A DNA stretch of 64,000 nucleotides from Polyodon spathula. Lineage: Eukaryota > Chordata > Actinopteri > Acipenseriformes > Polyodontidae. Each line of letters opens with the position of its first letter. The first letter of the stretch is position 1. The stretch is from NCBI RefSeq assembly GCF_017654505.1, contig NC_054553.1:4635474-4699473 (forward strand), read 5' to 3'. Position numbers and translations under genes: made by a program. Shown piece after piece: positions 1 to 11,171 of this stretch. Below the pieces are notes generated by a model. The model saw only the letters and a program-made list of their open reading frames with translations. It was not told the DNA's origin and made no database searches.

Positions 1-556
1 TTACTGCTTCCTCTTCAGCGCACCCCTTATCTCACACATTGAAAAATCTTTTCAAATTAGATTTACATTAATTATGCCTGTTTAATCCAAGTTATCGTGG
101 TAAACAGTGTAAATGGCTGTTGAATATATATATAGATTCTGAAAAGCTGCTTTAGACTGTGTACAGACATGCTGTGACCTACCGGAAGTATTTCGGGATT
201 TCGTCGACAGGGTTAAAGCGGGTGCTTGCACAGTAGGCGCGGGGTGGTGTTGTGTGAACTTTGGAGTAAAATAAAAAAAATTGTTTTTTTTAAGTTTTCA
301 ATTCTGCTGCCACTCTGGAATGGAGCTGTTTTGGCATTCAAAGAGTAGTTTTAAAACATAAGAATAATATATTTGGAGAATTCATGTGTTCACGAATTAG
401 TGTCCCATTTTTGCATTTGTTTAACCTTTAAAATATGCTGTATTAAAAGTTTTAGCGCCACGAATAACACTAATAATTATTAGTATAAACAATAACATGT
501 ATATAACATTTAATGTAATTGAGGAAATAAGTGAAACCAAGACACACACAAAATAA

Positions 557-592
<36 letters not shown>

Positions 593-919
593 TATATATA
601 TATATATATAACCAATAAGTCTTACGTAATAATTTGTATTTCCAAATGTACGCCAGAACTATAATGTTATGCACATTTGTGGAAATCAGTTATAGCGATG
701 ACGTGACCGCTCTTGTCTTAACAGCAATCTCTATGGCACACGCCCGGCTCTTACCGCATTTCGCTCTGTACTGTCGTGCTGTGGGTTGCTTTTGCAAACA
801 CATCTGAATCCGGTGCTGGGAGACGCGTGGAGAGAGCATCTATACTTTTTGGATTTGATTGAGTTCTGCTGAGGAATATCAGCAAAAATCGAATTATATA
901 GAAAAGCCAGTCACTGAGG
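1..919 (+). promoter_or_regulatory. Upstream region and 5' UTR of mcts1
   Basis: No coding exon is recognisable. The stretch is AT-rich and holds a T-tract running into a (TA)n tract at 561-611. From about 700 to 919 it is less AT-rich, with a few CpGs, and leads directly into the mcts1 start codon, so the promoter and 5' UTR most likely lie there. This is placed by position only; no clear TATA box or initiator was identified. Confidence 0.35.
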
Positions 920-1082
920 ATGTTTAAAAAGTTGGGTTTGTTTCTCTGTCATAGGGCTGTCTGTGGAATAGTCAATGCGTGGCTGTTTTGCTACTGCAGT
1001 TAAACTACTGGTTATGCGTTTGTATTGAGTCTACTTACAAGTGTCTATAAGTGTTATAACGCCGATTAGATTCCTAGCTGAC

Positions 1083-1131
<49 letters not shown>

Positions 1132-4100
1132 CAGAAACTGACCACAAGCAATCGTTTATAAATTTAACTGGATGTAGTATTTATTGTCTTTTTATTTATG
1201 CGTTCCATTTAACATATGCACATATATAGCATATTTATTGTATTGTTGTTGTTGTTTGTTTTTTTAACCTACTACCTGCACGTAAATGTCAGGTGACAAT
1301 CCAGGACGTGCATCTCTTAGAAAAGTAGTTATTTGTATTAATTATCACTACGGTGTTTACTATTATGAAACCTGTACAGCAGTGCACAGTGATAGCTGCG
1401 TGTTTTTGTTTGATTTCAGATTTGATGACAAGGAAAATGTTTCCAACTGCATTCAGCTCAAAACGTCTGTTATCAAAGGAATAAAGAACCAGCTTTTGGA
1501 GCATTTCCCAGGCATCGAGTCATGGCTCAATCAGATCATGCCGAAGAAGGACCCGGTGAAGATAGTTCGATGGTACGGTGTTCGAAATTCGCTTTTTATA
1601 GCTGGGTCTTGGCTTCATTAACATATATACAGTTTAAAGTGCTAAAATTAGAACATTTGTGTCGCTTACGACCATTCTGAGTTGTTATATATATTTATAT
1701 TTATTATGCTCTTTCCTACAACCGTCTTGGAGTTTGCAAAGAGAAGATCGTGTTGGTTTGGCCATTTCTCTGCTTCCTAATTCAAGACAGTCATGTGATA
1801 TAGAGGTTCCTTCTGCTTCTTTAGGACTCTGCAATGGGCTATGAGTTGACTGTTCTGCAGCAGTGAAACCCGGAGGCTGTCACAAATCCACAAACACCTG
1901 TACTGAACCCGTTTATTTACAGTATTTCATGACATCAGCTAGAGGAAACTTGCATTCTGAAGTGTAGTGGGCAGACTACGAAAGTTTATCATTTATGATT
2001 TTAAGTGAATGAATTGATTTCGGTTTGGATTAGGAACATCATTACATGTTTACAGCAAGGCATTGGTATTTTAACATTTTCAGCCACGAGCACATTGAAA
2101 TCCTGACAGTGAATGGAGAGTTACTGTTCTTCAGACAGAGGGAAGGACCTTTCTACCCAACACTGAGATTACTTCATAAATGTAAGCTTTAATGGTTTCT
2201 TTTTTTACTGATTGTCAAGGGAATGCACCCCTGGCCTGAATTAAATCAAAATTAGGAGGCACCGTAGCCATTGTCAAGTATAGCTATGACATGCACTATC
2301 AACTTTGATTGCATGCAGGCTGGGTTCCCTGTGCTTGCTGTTATTTCTGCATCACAGGTGGTTGGTGACTTCAGCTAAAAACTAAGAAGACTTTTAAATA
2401 TATATATTTTAATGATCTCTAATGGTGGCGGAAAATCTCTGGCGAAAGGGATTACACCTTGAGTTGGTGCAGTACATATAAAATGAATTTTACCTACAAA
2501 TTTGTTGGAACTGATCAGCAGGGCCATGGCGTTCTTTTCCAGGATCCTCATTTGAATTGATGGAAGTTTGCATGGAAATGTTATTCCATGCACTGTGACT
2601 GTGGGTCTGAGAGACGGTAGTGTTTTCCTCATGCTGTGAAGACACCCACTATTATATAGTAGGCTGAGCTGTATAACATTTAGAAGCCATATTGGGAACT
2701 GCTTGTCTCATTTTGATGAACCTTTGCCTCAGCTTTTATGAAATTATTTTCCGTATGCTGTGGATCATGTTGATATTTAATAATAATATTAATGTTATTT
2801 TTACCTTTTTTTTTTAATAACATTTTGAATAGAGGACAACATAACCAAAAAAGCTGTAGTTTGTCAAGTCAGTCTGTGATTAATAGTGATGTAGGTTTCA
2901 CCACATCTTCTCAACAGAATGTCATTGCTGACCACTTTATTTCTTTGAGCTTCAAAATAGAACAATGGCATCAGCTGTACCCTGGCTAGTATTGCATAAA
3001 GTAATTTGTATGTGTTGTGACTTCAGTGTATTTGCATACATTTATAATATTCCCTTTCTAAATCCTTGACCCTTGCAGTCCCGGTCTTCTGTTGCAACTA
3101 TGCATTCTACATGTAGTGGAACAGAGCTCCACACTGGAGTTCCCCTGATATCAAATGTATCACTCATTAAAAGCATTGTATTCATTTCTATATTTTTCCC
3201 AGATCCCTTTATCCTTCCACATCAGCAGGTAGATAAAGGAGCTATCAAATTTGTCCTGAGTGGAGCAAACATCATGTGTCCCGGCCTCACGTCTCCAGGA
3301 GCCAAACTGTACCCAGCGGAAGCCGATACTGTGGTCGTATCCTTCCAGAGTAAAATGAAAATGCCCTTAAATAATACATATACATTTTAAGAGAGATTAC
3401 ACACAGAACCCTTTCGAGCATGACATTGAAAATAGACAATGGCTGGGGAAAAAGTCGTTTGTGGACACCTAATATATTTTTAATTGAAAGTGTTTTCCAT
3501 ATATTTCTATTATTTGGGGAAAAATGGCATCCTAAGATGAGGTCGTAATGCATTTACGTCTTCCACGTGCCCTCGTATAAACACTAGTTAAATTAAATTG
3601 TGATTGAGCTGTTTAATTATTTAACAGAACTGCAATACAAAGCACATGATCCTGGAGAAAAGGCTGCTACAGTCAAGAAACGAACTACACTACATTTCTT
3701 TTCTAGTAAATAAACAGTGATTTTCAGGTAAGGCTTTGAACCTCAGCCAGCAGGCTCCTTGACCTCTGTTGCCAGGCTATAATGGCAGAGGGTAAGCAGA
3801 ATGCACTGTGCATCGGTGTCATGAAGATGTCAGCAGAGAACATGCAAGTACTCCCATCTGTTTGTATAAATTGTCAAAGGGGTTGATTCCATTCAGGCCA
3901 ATTCCATTTAGAAACCAATTCACAAATCAAATTCCTTTCGAAGGTATAGGAATGGGAATTGATATTTTAAAGACATGATTGTTCAAGTGCTTTCATTTGA
4001 AGCCATTTTAATTTACTAACAGGGACTTCAGTTGTAATTTGTCGCCACTGTGAGAAGCTCATTTTTAATAGAACACTGCCCTTTGCGATTTTGATCAGCG

Positions 4101-4428
4101 ATTTGTTGGAATTGATTTTAAAAAGAAATTGGAACTGGAATTGACGACATACCCTGCTCTTATAATTTAGTCTTATTAATTGTGTGAATACAAAGCGATG
4201 AAAAGGAATTGTTATCAAATCGCTTGTAAAGAGCGTAGTGCAGAACAGTACACCATACAAGAACTGGTAGGTGCTTTTTAATGAATTGTGTTGGATTGCT
4301 GATTTAGAATGTGTTTGTTTTTCCACCCACACACATTTTAATGCAGTGAGAAAGTCAACAAAGGAATTGGCGTTGAGAACCTCCACTATTTAAATGATGG
4401 TCTGTGGCACATGAAGACATACAAGTGA
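920..4428 (+). CDS. mcts1: MCTS1, malignant T-cell-amplified sequence 1 (translation re-initiation factor)
   Basis: Six coding exons: 920-930, 1420-1572, 2084-2181, 3203-3336, 3776-3843 and 4347-4428. They total 546 nt, or 181 residues plus TGA, the same length as human MCTS1. The protein begins [14 protein letters not shown] and ends in [12 protein letters not shown]. It has the N-terminal MCT1 domain followed by the RNA-binding PUA domain (about residues 92-171, containing [16 protein letters not shown]). In the family, MCTS1 pairs with DENR to recycle 40S subunits and re-initiate translation after upstream ORFs, in the cytoplasm. The first exon contributes only 11 coding nt, which is why no single open frame shows the gene. 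The donor after exon 5 is GC (GCAAGT at 3844), not GT; all others are GT-AG. Phases agree at every junction. c1galt1c1 lies downstream in convergent orientation, as neighbours also in mammals. Confidence 0.96.
1085..1126 (+). repeat. Poly(A) tract (42 bp) in mcts1 intron 1
   Basis: An uninterrupted run of A lies in the first mcts1 intron. No retroelement body is recognisable directly upstream, so a retroposon tail is not supported. It is a likely sequencing and assembly length-error site. Confidence 0.8.
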
Positions 4429-4801
4429 GGAGTGGCAGAAGCATTGTCAATGTATTGTCCCGGCCACTTCAGAGGAATGTGTGTGGTTCACCTGCTTTGT
4501 ACGACAGTGGACTTGTTGTGAATATATAACAATACACAATGAAAACCTGGATTCATGGCAAAACAAAATACAAATAAATTAAGATTTTGCTCTAAAAGTG
4601 TTCTCTTTTTCAAGTGTACTAAAGTAAGTGTGTTGGGGGACGGGGGATGGGACTGGAGAGTAAAAAAAATTAAGCTTAATGGGAATCCCCAAATTAGCTC
4701 TTTCATCATGACATGATTGCAGTTCTCTATCACAGCTTGGTCAGTATAGCAGTGCCATAACACTGACACTCTGTCTGGATTCAATCAGAATTATGGCAGT
4801 G

Positions 4802-5386
4802 TGTCACAGAGACGGCCGAAGTGGGTGGCGTCAGAACCAGGAAAAGGAATGAAATGATGATGGCGCTTGCTTGCGCCAGTTTATTGAAAATAAAAGGGTT
4901 TAAACAAACACGAAAAACCGGGACACGGCACATTCGCCAAAATAAAAAGACAAACAAAAACGGATTAACACTTTACAAACGGTGAGCAGATCGACAAACA
5001 AACACGGTGAGTTAAATAAACAAGTATAGCAATTGAAATTATCACCCTCCTACTCTCTCTGCCGTTCTCCACTTACCGAACACCCAACCGCGAGTATGTG
5101 AAAACGTGCATCTATATATACTGTTGTGCTGGGATTCAGTTATTAATTAATTATTCACTTGAATCCCAGCACGTGAATTAATTATGTGCAACCTCGTGCT
5201 CACATATTAACTACTTTAAATGTACGTGACGTGATGTACAACCCCGTGCCTAAATACAAATATACATTTTAAACACTCGTGTTACAGACCTGTTTATATC
5301 CCGTGTACCAATGACTATACACCAACATTTAACAAACCACACGCAACATAACAGATAATATACACAGGGGCAGGCACTTTGTCACA
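4802..5386 (-). mobile_element. Solo-LTR-like element, 585 bp, with 5-bp target duplication
   Basis: The element is bounded by TG...CA ends (TGTCACAGAG at the left, TTTGTCACA at the right, which are near inverted repeats). It is flanked by the direct repeat CAGTG at 4797-4801 and 5387-5391. On the minus strand it reads like an LTR: TGTGACAAAG start, a TATATATA promoter-like motif in the middle, a CAATAAA polyadenylation signal about 100 nt before the end, and a CA end. There is no internal coding region, primer-binding site or second LTR, so it is best explained as a solo LTR left by recombination. The family was not identified. A similar organisation is seen at 29724-30132. Confidence 0.72.
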
Positions 5387-5391
5387 CAGTG

Positions 5392-8049
5392 CCATAGCCA
5401 ATATAAAGTGTAGCTAAACTGATTTAATTTAGAGTTTGAAATGAGAGCTGTAGCTACATGGATCTGTGTGAAATGTGTTGTAAATGAAAACAACCAGCTT
5501 GTTAAAAAACATACAGAACCAAGTTTGAAAAAATCCAGAGAGACAAACATTTATTGAAAAGAAACCAAATTATTCCCAGTATTTCAGGTTTTATGTATTT
5601 ACCACAAATTATCCAAAACAAGTAGAAAAAATGTGTGCTATGCAAAAATACCTTCATATTAAAAGCAGATTCAGGGTTCGAAAGCTTTGTGCAACCCACT
5701 TGAATGGCAAGAGAGCACACTTTTCAATTCACTGTACATTCTGTCACTTCCACTGCAAAGTTTACAACTTCACTAAAAACATTTTACATTCGCTGTCCCT
5801 TCACTGTGTTTTTTTTTTTTTTTTCACTTGTTACATACAAACACACAGTATGTCAAACGAAGAATCTGATATTTTGTTATTCCAAATAATGAATGCAGGT
5901 GATCTCAATATATCATTTGCAAAGCTTTCTACATTACTGAACATTATTTCAGGATTTTTACATTTTAGAACGGTTGTTTCTAGATTGCAAGAGAACAATC
6001 TCAGTAAGACATTAACATATCTTAAACAAGACATTCTAACAGATACAGAAAAACATACTTTTAATTGTATTTTGTGTAATAACAACCTGTAGCTGGTGGT
6101 TCTTGAGAAATATAAATGCCCCCACGTCAACGTCAGAGTTAAAAAACATCACTTAAAAGAAGGTCCTTAATATGTAACTGTCACAAAAAATGACTACCTA
6201 AAATCAAACATTCCTGTCTACATTATACTGTACATTTATAGATGCTTATTTAAGTTACAGTATGTCACTCATTTTCTCAGCTTATTGGTGGTTAATCTCT
6301 GCAAAATTGAGGCTTTGGAACTTGCTGACTTTCTTTCTTCCTTAATTAGATATATGAAAATGTATCAAATATAGTTTGAATCATCTATACACGACTTTCA
6401 GAGATAAATACAAATTTAATAAAAATTCTCATACTAATTCACCTAAATTAAATGCAGTACTTTGATTACTGTACTTATATATTTTCTTTCAAATAGATTA
6501 GGTGCTGCAGCAGACTGGGAACTGATGACATTTTGAATATTGCATCAATCACAGCCTGTGCAAAACATGCATATACATACAGGCCAAATCGATTTGCAAA
6601 ACATTCTGCCATCAGAAAGACAGCCGGATTGTCATTCTTGGAAACGTATCTATCATGGATCTCAATGAACATGAGTCCAACTAATATAATTTACTTATTC
6701 TCCTGAACTGTGACAGTTTTATGCCTTTAATATTAATATATTATTTATATCGACCGAAGTGGCAAAAACATAACTGATGAACAGATGCAATAGTACAGGC
6801 TTCACCAATGCATCCGTAACACAAACATTTCACTGCGGAAAACACGAAACAGCAATACACCGGCAGAAAATAAGTGAGCTCTCAGGACATGAGCTTTGTC
6901 AACATGTTTGAACAACATGTTTTGTTTGTTCAGTCGAATCCAGAAAGCACTCAACACTGCAAAACGGGTATTTACAAATTCACACACAAAACCTTTGCGG
7001 GTTTAAAAAAAAAAAAAAAAAAAAAAAAAATTACTTAATACACCAAACCTGCCTGGAATTTGAGAAAATGTTTGACCAGGTTTATTAGGTTATTAATGTC
7101 AAAATATACAGCTGTTAAATTAGGCTAAACTAGTAAACAACTCTATGCTTTCAGCTGGTTTGCTGCAACCAATCAGCATGAAACTAAGATGGGCTCACGT
7201 TATCTGAAGTGAAGAGTGGCGATTGGTGTCTATGGAACCAGCCATTCAGGTGCTTAAAGAGCTGGTGCACTATTGTAATTTGGTATTTTAGATGAATGTC
7301 CCAACATTAACAAAGCAACTGAAATGTAGTAGGACAACTCCCTCTCAGATCCAATATTTTCACATATACATGGACCCCTGGAACCAAGTAAATCAGACCT
7401 GGCAGGTTCTACTGTAAATGAATGTGCTACATTGTACACCAAAGAGATAAAACATCATCACGTGGCATGACAGTCAATTTGGAGTATTGTTTTCTATAAA
7501 AGTAAAATTCCAGGGAGGACTCTTAACTTCAAGGACACGTGGCAACAAAAGCCCATTCCAATATTGCGTCTATAAAAGCCAAATATTTCTTTAGCTTTTT
7601 ATGATGTTGGCAATCATTCTGAATGCTTCCAGAAATCAGGATTGCAGCCATTCAGAAAGAGTGAACAAAATCAAAAATAAAAATGAATTTGTGGTAATAT
7701 TTCCTTGTATATAAAACACAGGGTCTCAAACCTCAGTTTCACCTTGAGAATCAGGCTCGGTGCACTACGTAATAAAAGATAATGATTTCCTCACACCCTA
7801 ATGATACAACAACCACCTGGTTAGCTTTTAACCACCATCACCGTTAACAAGAAAATTGTAACTTTGACCAGCACATGAATGCAATGTGTGACAGAAGGCT
7901 GACATCTCCTGTTGAAATATTGAAATTGTTGAAACCTTGTACCTTCGTACCACTGAACAATGCCTTATAAACGAGAACAGATAAAAGTAGTTTCCAGATT
8001 TGTTTTGCACAGGGGCGCAGTTCTGTGTGGCTGCAGACGCAGCCCAAGC
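5392..8049. other. Gap between mcts1 and c1galt1c1; probable c1galt1c1 3' UTR
   Basis: The stretch between the solo LTR and the c1galt1c1 stop codon is AT-rich. It contains many TTTATT/AATAAA-type signals and a poly(A) tract near 7003-7030. Short open frames on both strands (for example around 5631-6130) have homopolymer-encoded segments, no splice context and no recognisable similarity. The part nearest 8049 is likely the 3' UTR of the minus-strand gene; its end could not be placed. Confidence 0.4.
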
Positions 8050-9000
8050 TTAGTCATTGTCGGAATCAACTGGAGGCAAAAATATCAAGGAATCGTGGAA
8101 CGTGTGCCCGTAGGGACGGAGTCTGTAGACCCCGTACATGAGGACCTGCATGTGGTTCGGAGACTGGCCGTGGAAGGTGATGGCTACGTCAGAGCAGCAG
8201 CCGTTCACCACCTCCTGGGGTTTCTTAGCCAGTGCCTCTTTAATAAGAGTGCTGACCGATTTGGTGTTGAAAACCTCCTTTCCTTCCGAGTCCTCTGCGT
8301 TCTCCGCGAACACGCCTGTGTACTTCAGACACACAGCCAGCTCCTTTTCCTCAGTCAGTTTCCAAAGAGCGCGGCCCTGTTCGGGGCACTTGATATCGTC
8401 GCTGAACACCCCCACCAGCCTCCTGAGGGCTTCAACGCTCAGCACCACACCGCCCTCAAGCTCAGCGTACTCCAGCTCCCCCGATTTAACAGTGTGTCCG
8501 ATGTAGAAGGGCTGGCTGGGGTCCTTATTCAAAAGGAAGTATTTCAGGTTCTCGATAATCGCAAACGTGGAGGGGAGTGCCACAAAGTACCAGCTGTAGC
8601 CCTTGCCGTTGGCGTATGCATGTTTCAGAGCGTTCCTCAGCATGAGCCACTGGTCTTTGGTGTCAAGGCTGACAGCGCGGAACACCTTGACGTCTTCGGA
8701 GGTGTAGAACTCCGCCTTGTCACAGTGCTTGCTCCAGGTATCCACCACAGCTGCCCAGTAGGAGAGCTCTCTGGGCTGCACGAGGATGGCGCAGTACACG
8801 CGGATGTGCTGGCTCAGCTCTAACCTCTTGGGCTCGGGAAGCTTTAGCAGTTCCTCCTCGCTTGGCGCCTGGATGTGGTGGTGATGGTGGTCTGTGGTTG
8901 ACTGATGCCCCTTGTTGAAATCCCCTAACAGGGTTACTGCTGCGCAGAAGATTCCCCCCAGCAACATCCCCTTTATGAAGGAGCTGCCTTCTGAAATCAT
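8050..9000 (-). CDS. c1galt1c1: C1GALT1-specific chaperone 1 (Cosmc)
   Basis: A single exon encodes 316 residues (human 318). Cosmc is the ER chaperone that core 1 beta-1,3-galactosyltransferase needs to fold, and so it is required for T-antigen O-glycan synthesis. The protein is type II: a short cytoplasmic start ([10 protein letters not shown]), a membrane anchor at about residues 11-27 ([15 protein letters not shown]), and then a His-rich luminal stretch at about 36-43. Diagnostic blocks include [54 protein letters not shown] and the C-terminal [10 protein letters not shown]. The start was chosen at 9000 because an acceptor (CTGCCAG on the minus strand) lies 8 nt further upstream, ending at 9009. 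The open frame reaching to 9114 therefore runs into intron. The coding sequence lacks introns, as in mammals. It is convergent with mcts1. Confidence 0.97.
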   Translation of the reverse strand: MISEGSSFIKGMLLGGIFCAAVTLLGDFNKGHQSTTDHHHHHIQAPSEEELLKLPEPKRLELSQHIRVYCAILVQPRELSYWAAVVDTWSKHCDKAEFYTSEDVKVFRAVSLDTKDQWLMLRNALKHAYANGKGYSWYFVALPSTFAIIENLKYFLLNKDPSQPFYIGHTVKSGELEYAELEGGVVLSVEALRRLVGVFSDDIKCPEQGRALWKLTEEKELAVCLKYTGVFAENAEDSEGKEVFNTKSVSTLIKEALAKKPQEVVNGCCSDVAITFHGQSPNHMQVLMYGVYRLRPYGHTFHDSLIFLPPVDSDND

Positions 9001-9008
9001 CTTCGAGT

Positions 9009-11171
9009 CTGGCAGAAGAGAAAAAGATTTACTTGATTTAATCAGCTGAACAAATAAAACATAAAAAAAGTACTGTAATTTATCAAATTTATACTTGAGC
9101 AGCTTAACAACCACCAGTCTAAGTCACTGAGTTTAGAAGAAAAAAAAAAAAAAAAAAACACTAGACAGTATGCACTGTGTTTAACTTTCTGACACACGCT
9201 TTTGTCCGCTACGTGGTGCACAGGCTGCAGTACAGTACTCATGTCTTTACTGTAGTTTAACAAAAGAAGCAACTGAAGCAACAAAGTTGTTCAGGTTATA
9301 TTAAGCGTTTGCTATGGTTGTGGGGTCGTTTCATTTTTGCAATTACATTCAATTTACATTAAAAAAAAAAAAGTTTCATAGTCAAAAGTTCCACTTTTCC
9401 GTAGGTTTTTTTTTTTTTTTTTTTAGTTAGCTAGCGTTTTTTCAATTTTTACAAACAATATTTGTGTCGTTAGAAAACCAGTCTTGCTTTCCCAGTGTGC
9501 AACTTATCAAAATTAAACCGTGCCAAAAGTTAAAAGTCTGAGCACACTTTAAAATCTATCCTTCAGCTTCTTTGTTTATGGTGAATTGGTTATAATTGAT
9601 CACTTTAAGGCTTATTTTGTAATTATAAACTTACTGCATACCACTATGAATAAATTTAAGTGTATTTATTCATTGGCACTCAAATCGTGTCAATTTTTTA
9701 AATTTTTACACCCAGCAGTGCATATCAGTACCTGCACTTTGTTCAGAATGTGGGGACACAATATTAATGTTTTCATTCAGCCCTGTGATACCAACTGCAG
9801 TGTATTAGAAGTTGTAGGCTTGTCGACCTTCACAAAAATGCGTGTGTATATAAACAGTAATTTTTGTAGCTGTTGAGAGTATATGCAATATAGAACCTTC
9901 TGTTTAGTAGCTGCCACTCCCAAATTGTAATGTTAACCGTTCCTGAACTTCTTCCGGTCTCCTATTACTACCTTGTTCTTGAACAGCCATTGTATTTGAA
10001 TAAAATGCAGGTGGGATGTTGACTTTCAATCCACGCCCAATACAGCGCTTCAGTTGCGGTGTGGTGTAATATTCTGTATCCTATACAATTCTGCATCCCC
10101 TTGTACTATAGGCAATCATGTGGTTTTTGATTACTAAAAAACATTATACCGTAATAATGCAAATGCAGTCTAACCCTCACCCGTAACCAAACGTTAACAT
10201 CAGAAGAAAAAAAAAAGTGTTCACTTAGGGATTCCCTCAAAACAAACCGTGGCGATTGAGCGTTAGACAAATGGCCAGACCACCTGCTTGCGCACAGTAC
10301 AATAAGCAGGGGGTACAGAATTTGACTGGATAACGAGTATTACACAACACCGGTTCTGAGCAGTCATAACTTGCCTGTGTGAAAGGGCTATCACATTCAT
10401 TTAAGAAGGTAAAATCAGCAAGATAAGCTCAATATTTGCTAATTGAGGTCCTGACGAAAGCAAACGGTGACGTGCAACTTTCTAAATTCCAATTCAGAAG
10501 ACTAGTACATCAGTGATCCGGGGTTTTATTTATAGCCACTGCCTTATGCAAACAGCGAGGTCAATCTGTGACTCTACTGGTAGCAGAGATGCCATGCTTG
10601 CTTGATCCAGTTTTGCATATTCTGTTAACTGGCATCAGTACCATTTGGATATATTTTAATCATTCAGCCTAAAACACAACTTAATACAATTTCATTCCAT
10701 ATAGTGCCCGTTGTTATTCAGAACCTGGGACGGCTCTCTCTAGTTATAAGTGAAAACATTATTGAAAAACATCATTATAGTTGTGTGACCTCGTATACGA
10801 ACACACCGAATGATACAGATCTATTAACACAACGTTCCTTATTAACACCCTTGAGTACACTACAAAACAACTCACTTCCCAAGCCCCGGCTTTTTAAAAC
10901 TGTTTACATGGCTGTTTATTATTGATTGGATAGCCTCTACAGCTCTGATTCGGTGTTAATCTTTACCGACTAACCTGTACTTGAGACCAATTCAGTTTGA
11001 CCCTTCTTAGATCCCAGATCACCAACACCGCTGGTTTTCAAAACAGAAATCTCAACAAAAAAAAAAAAAAATAGTTTGGCGTGTGGTTAAAAATCTAAAT
11101 TAAAATACTAGAATACAAATAATAATATACATCGATGCATGCTAAAAAGAAAAGGGGGGGGGGGGTCTTAC
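9009..11171 (-). other. Probable 5'-UTR intron and upstream region of c1galt1c1
   Basis: A clear minus-strand acceptor sits at 9009-9015, eight bases before the start codon, so at least one non-coding 5' exon must lie at higher coordinates. Candidate minus-strand donors are at 11166-11171 (GTAAGA) and near 11640; I cannot choose between them. A sequence near 11260 contains ATGACGTGAC, close to a CRE, and could mark the promoter. The interval is otherwise AT-rich with homopolymers near 9140-9160 and 9360-9424. No coding exon was recognised. Confidence 0.35.

Noticed and set aside
5631..6130. 153-codon plus and 99-codon minus open frames
   Set aside because: They overlap each other in AT-rich DNA, include a homopolymer-encoded Phe run and show no recognisable domain.
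7960..8823. 287-codon open frame on the plus strand
   Set aside because: It lies antisense to c1galt1c1, whose protein is clearly recognisable. The plus frame has no family resemblance.
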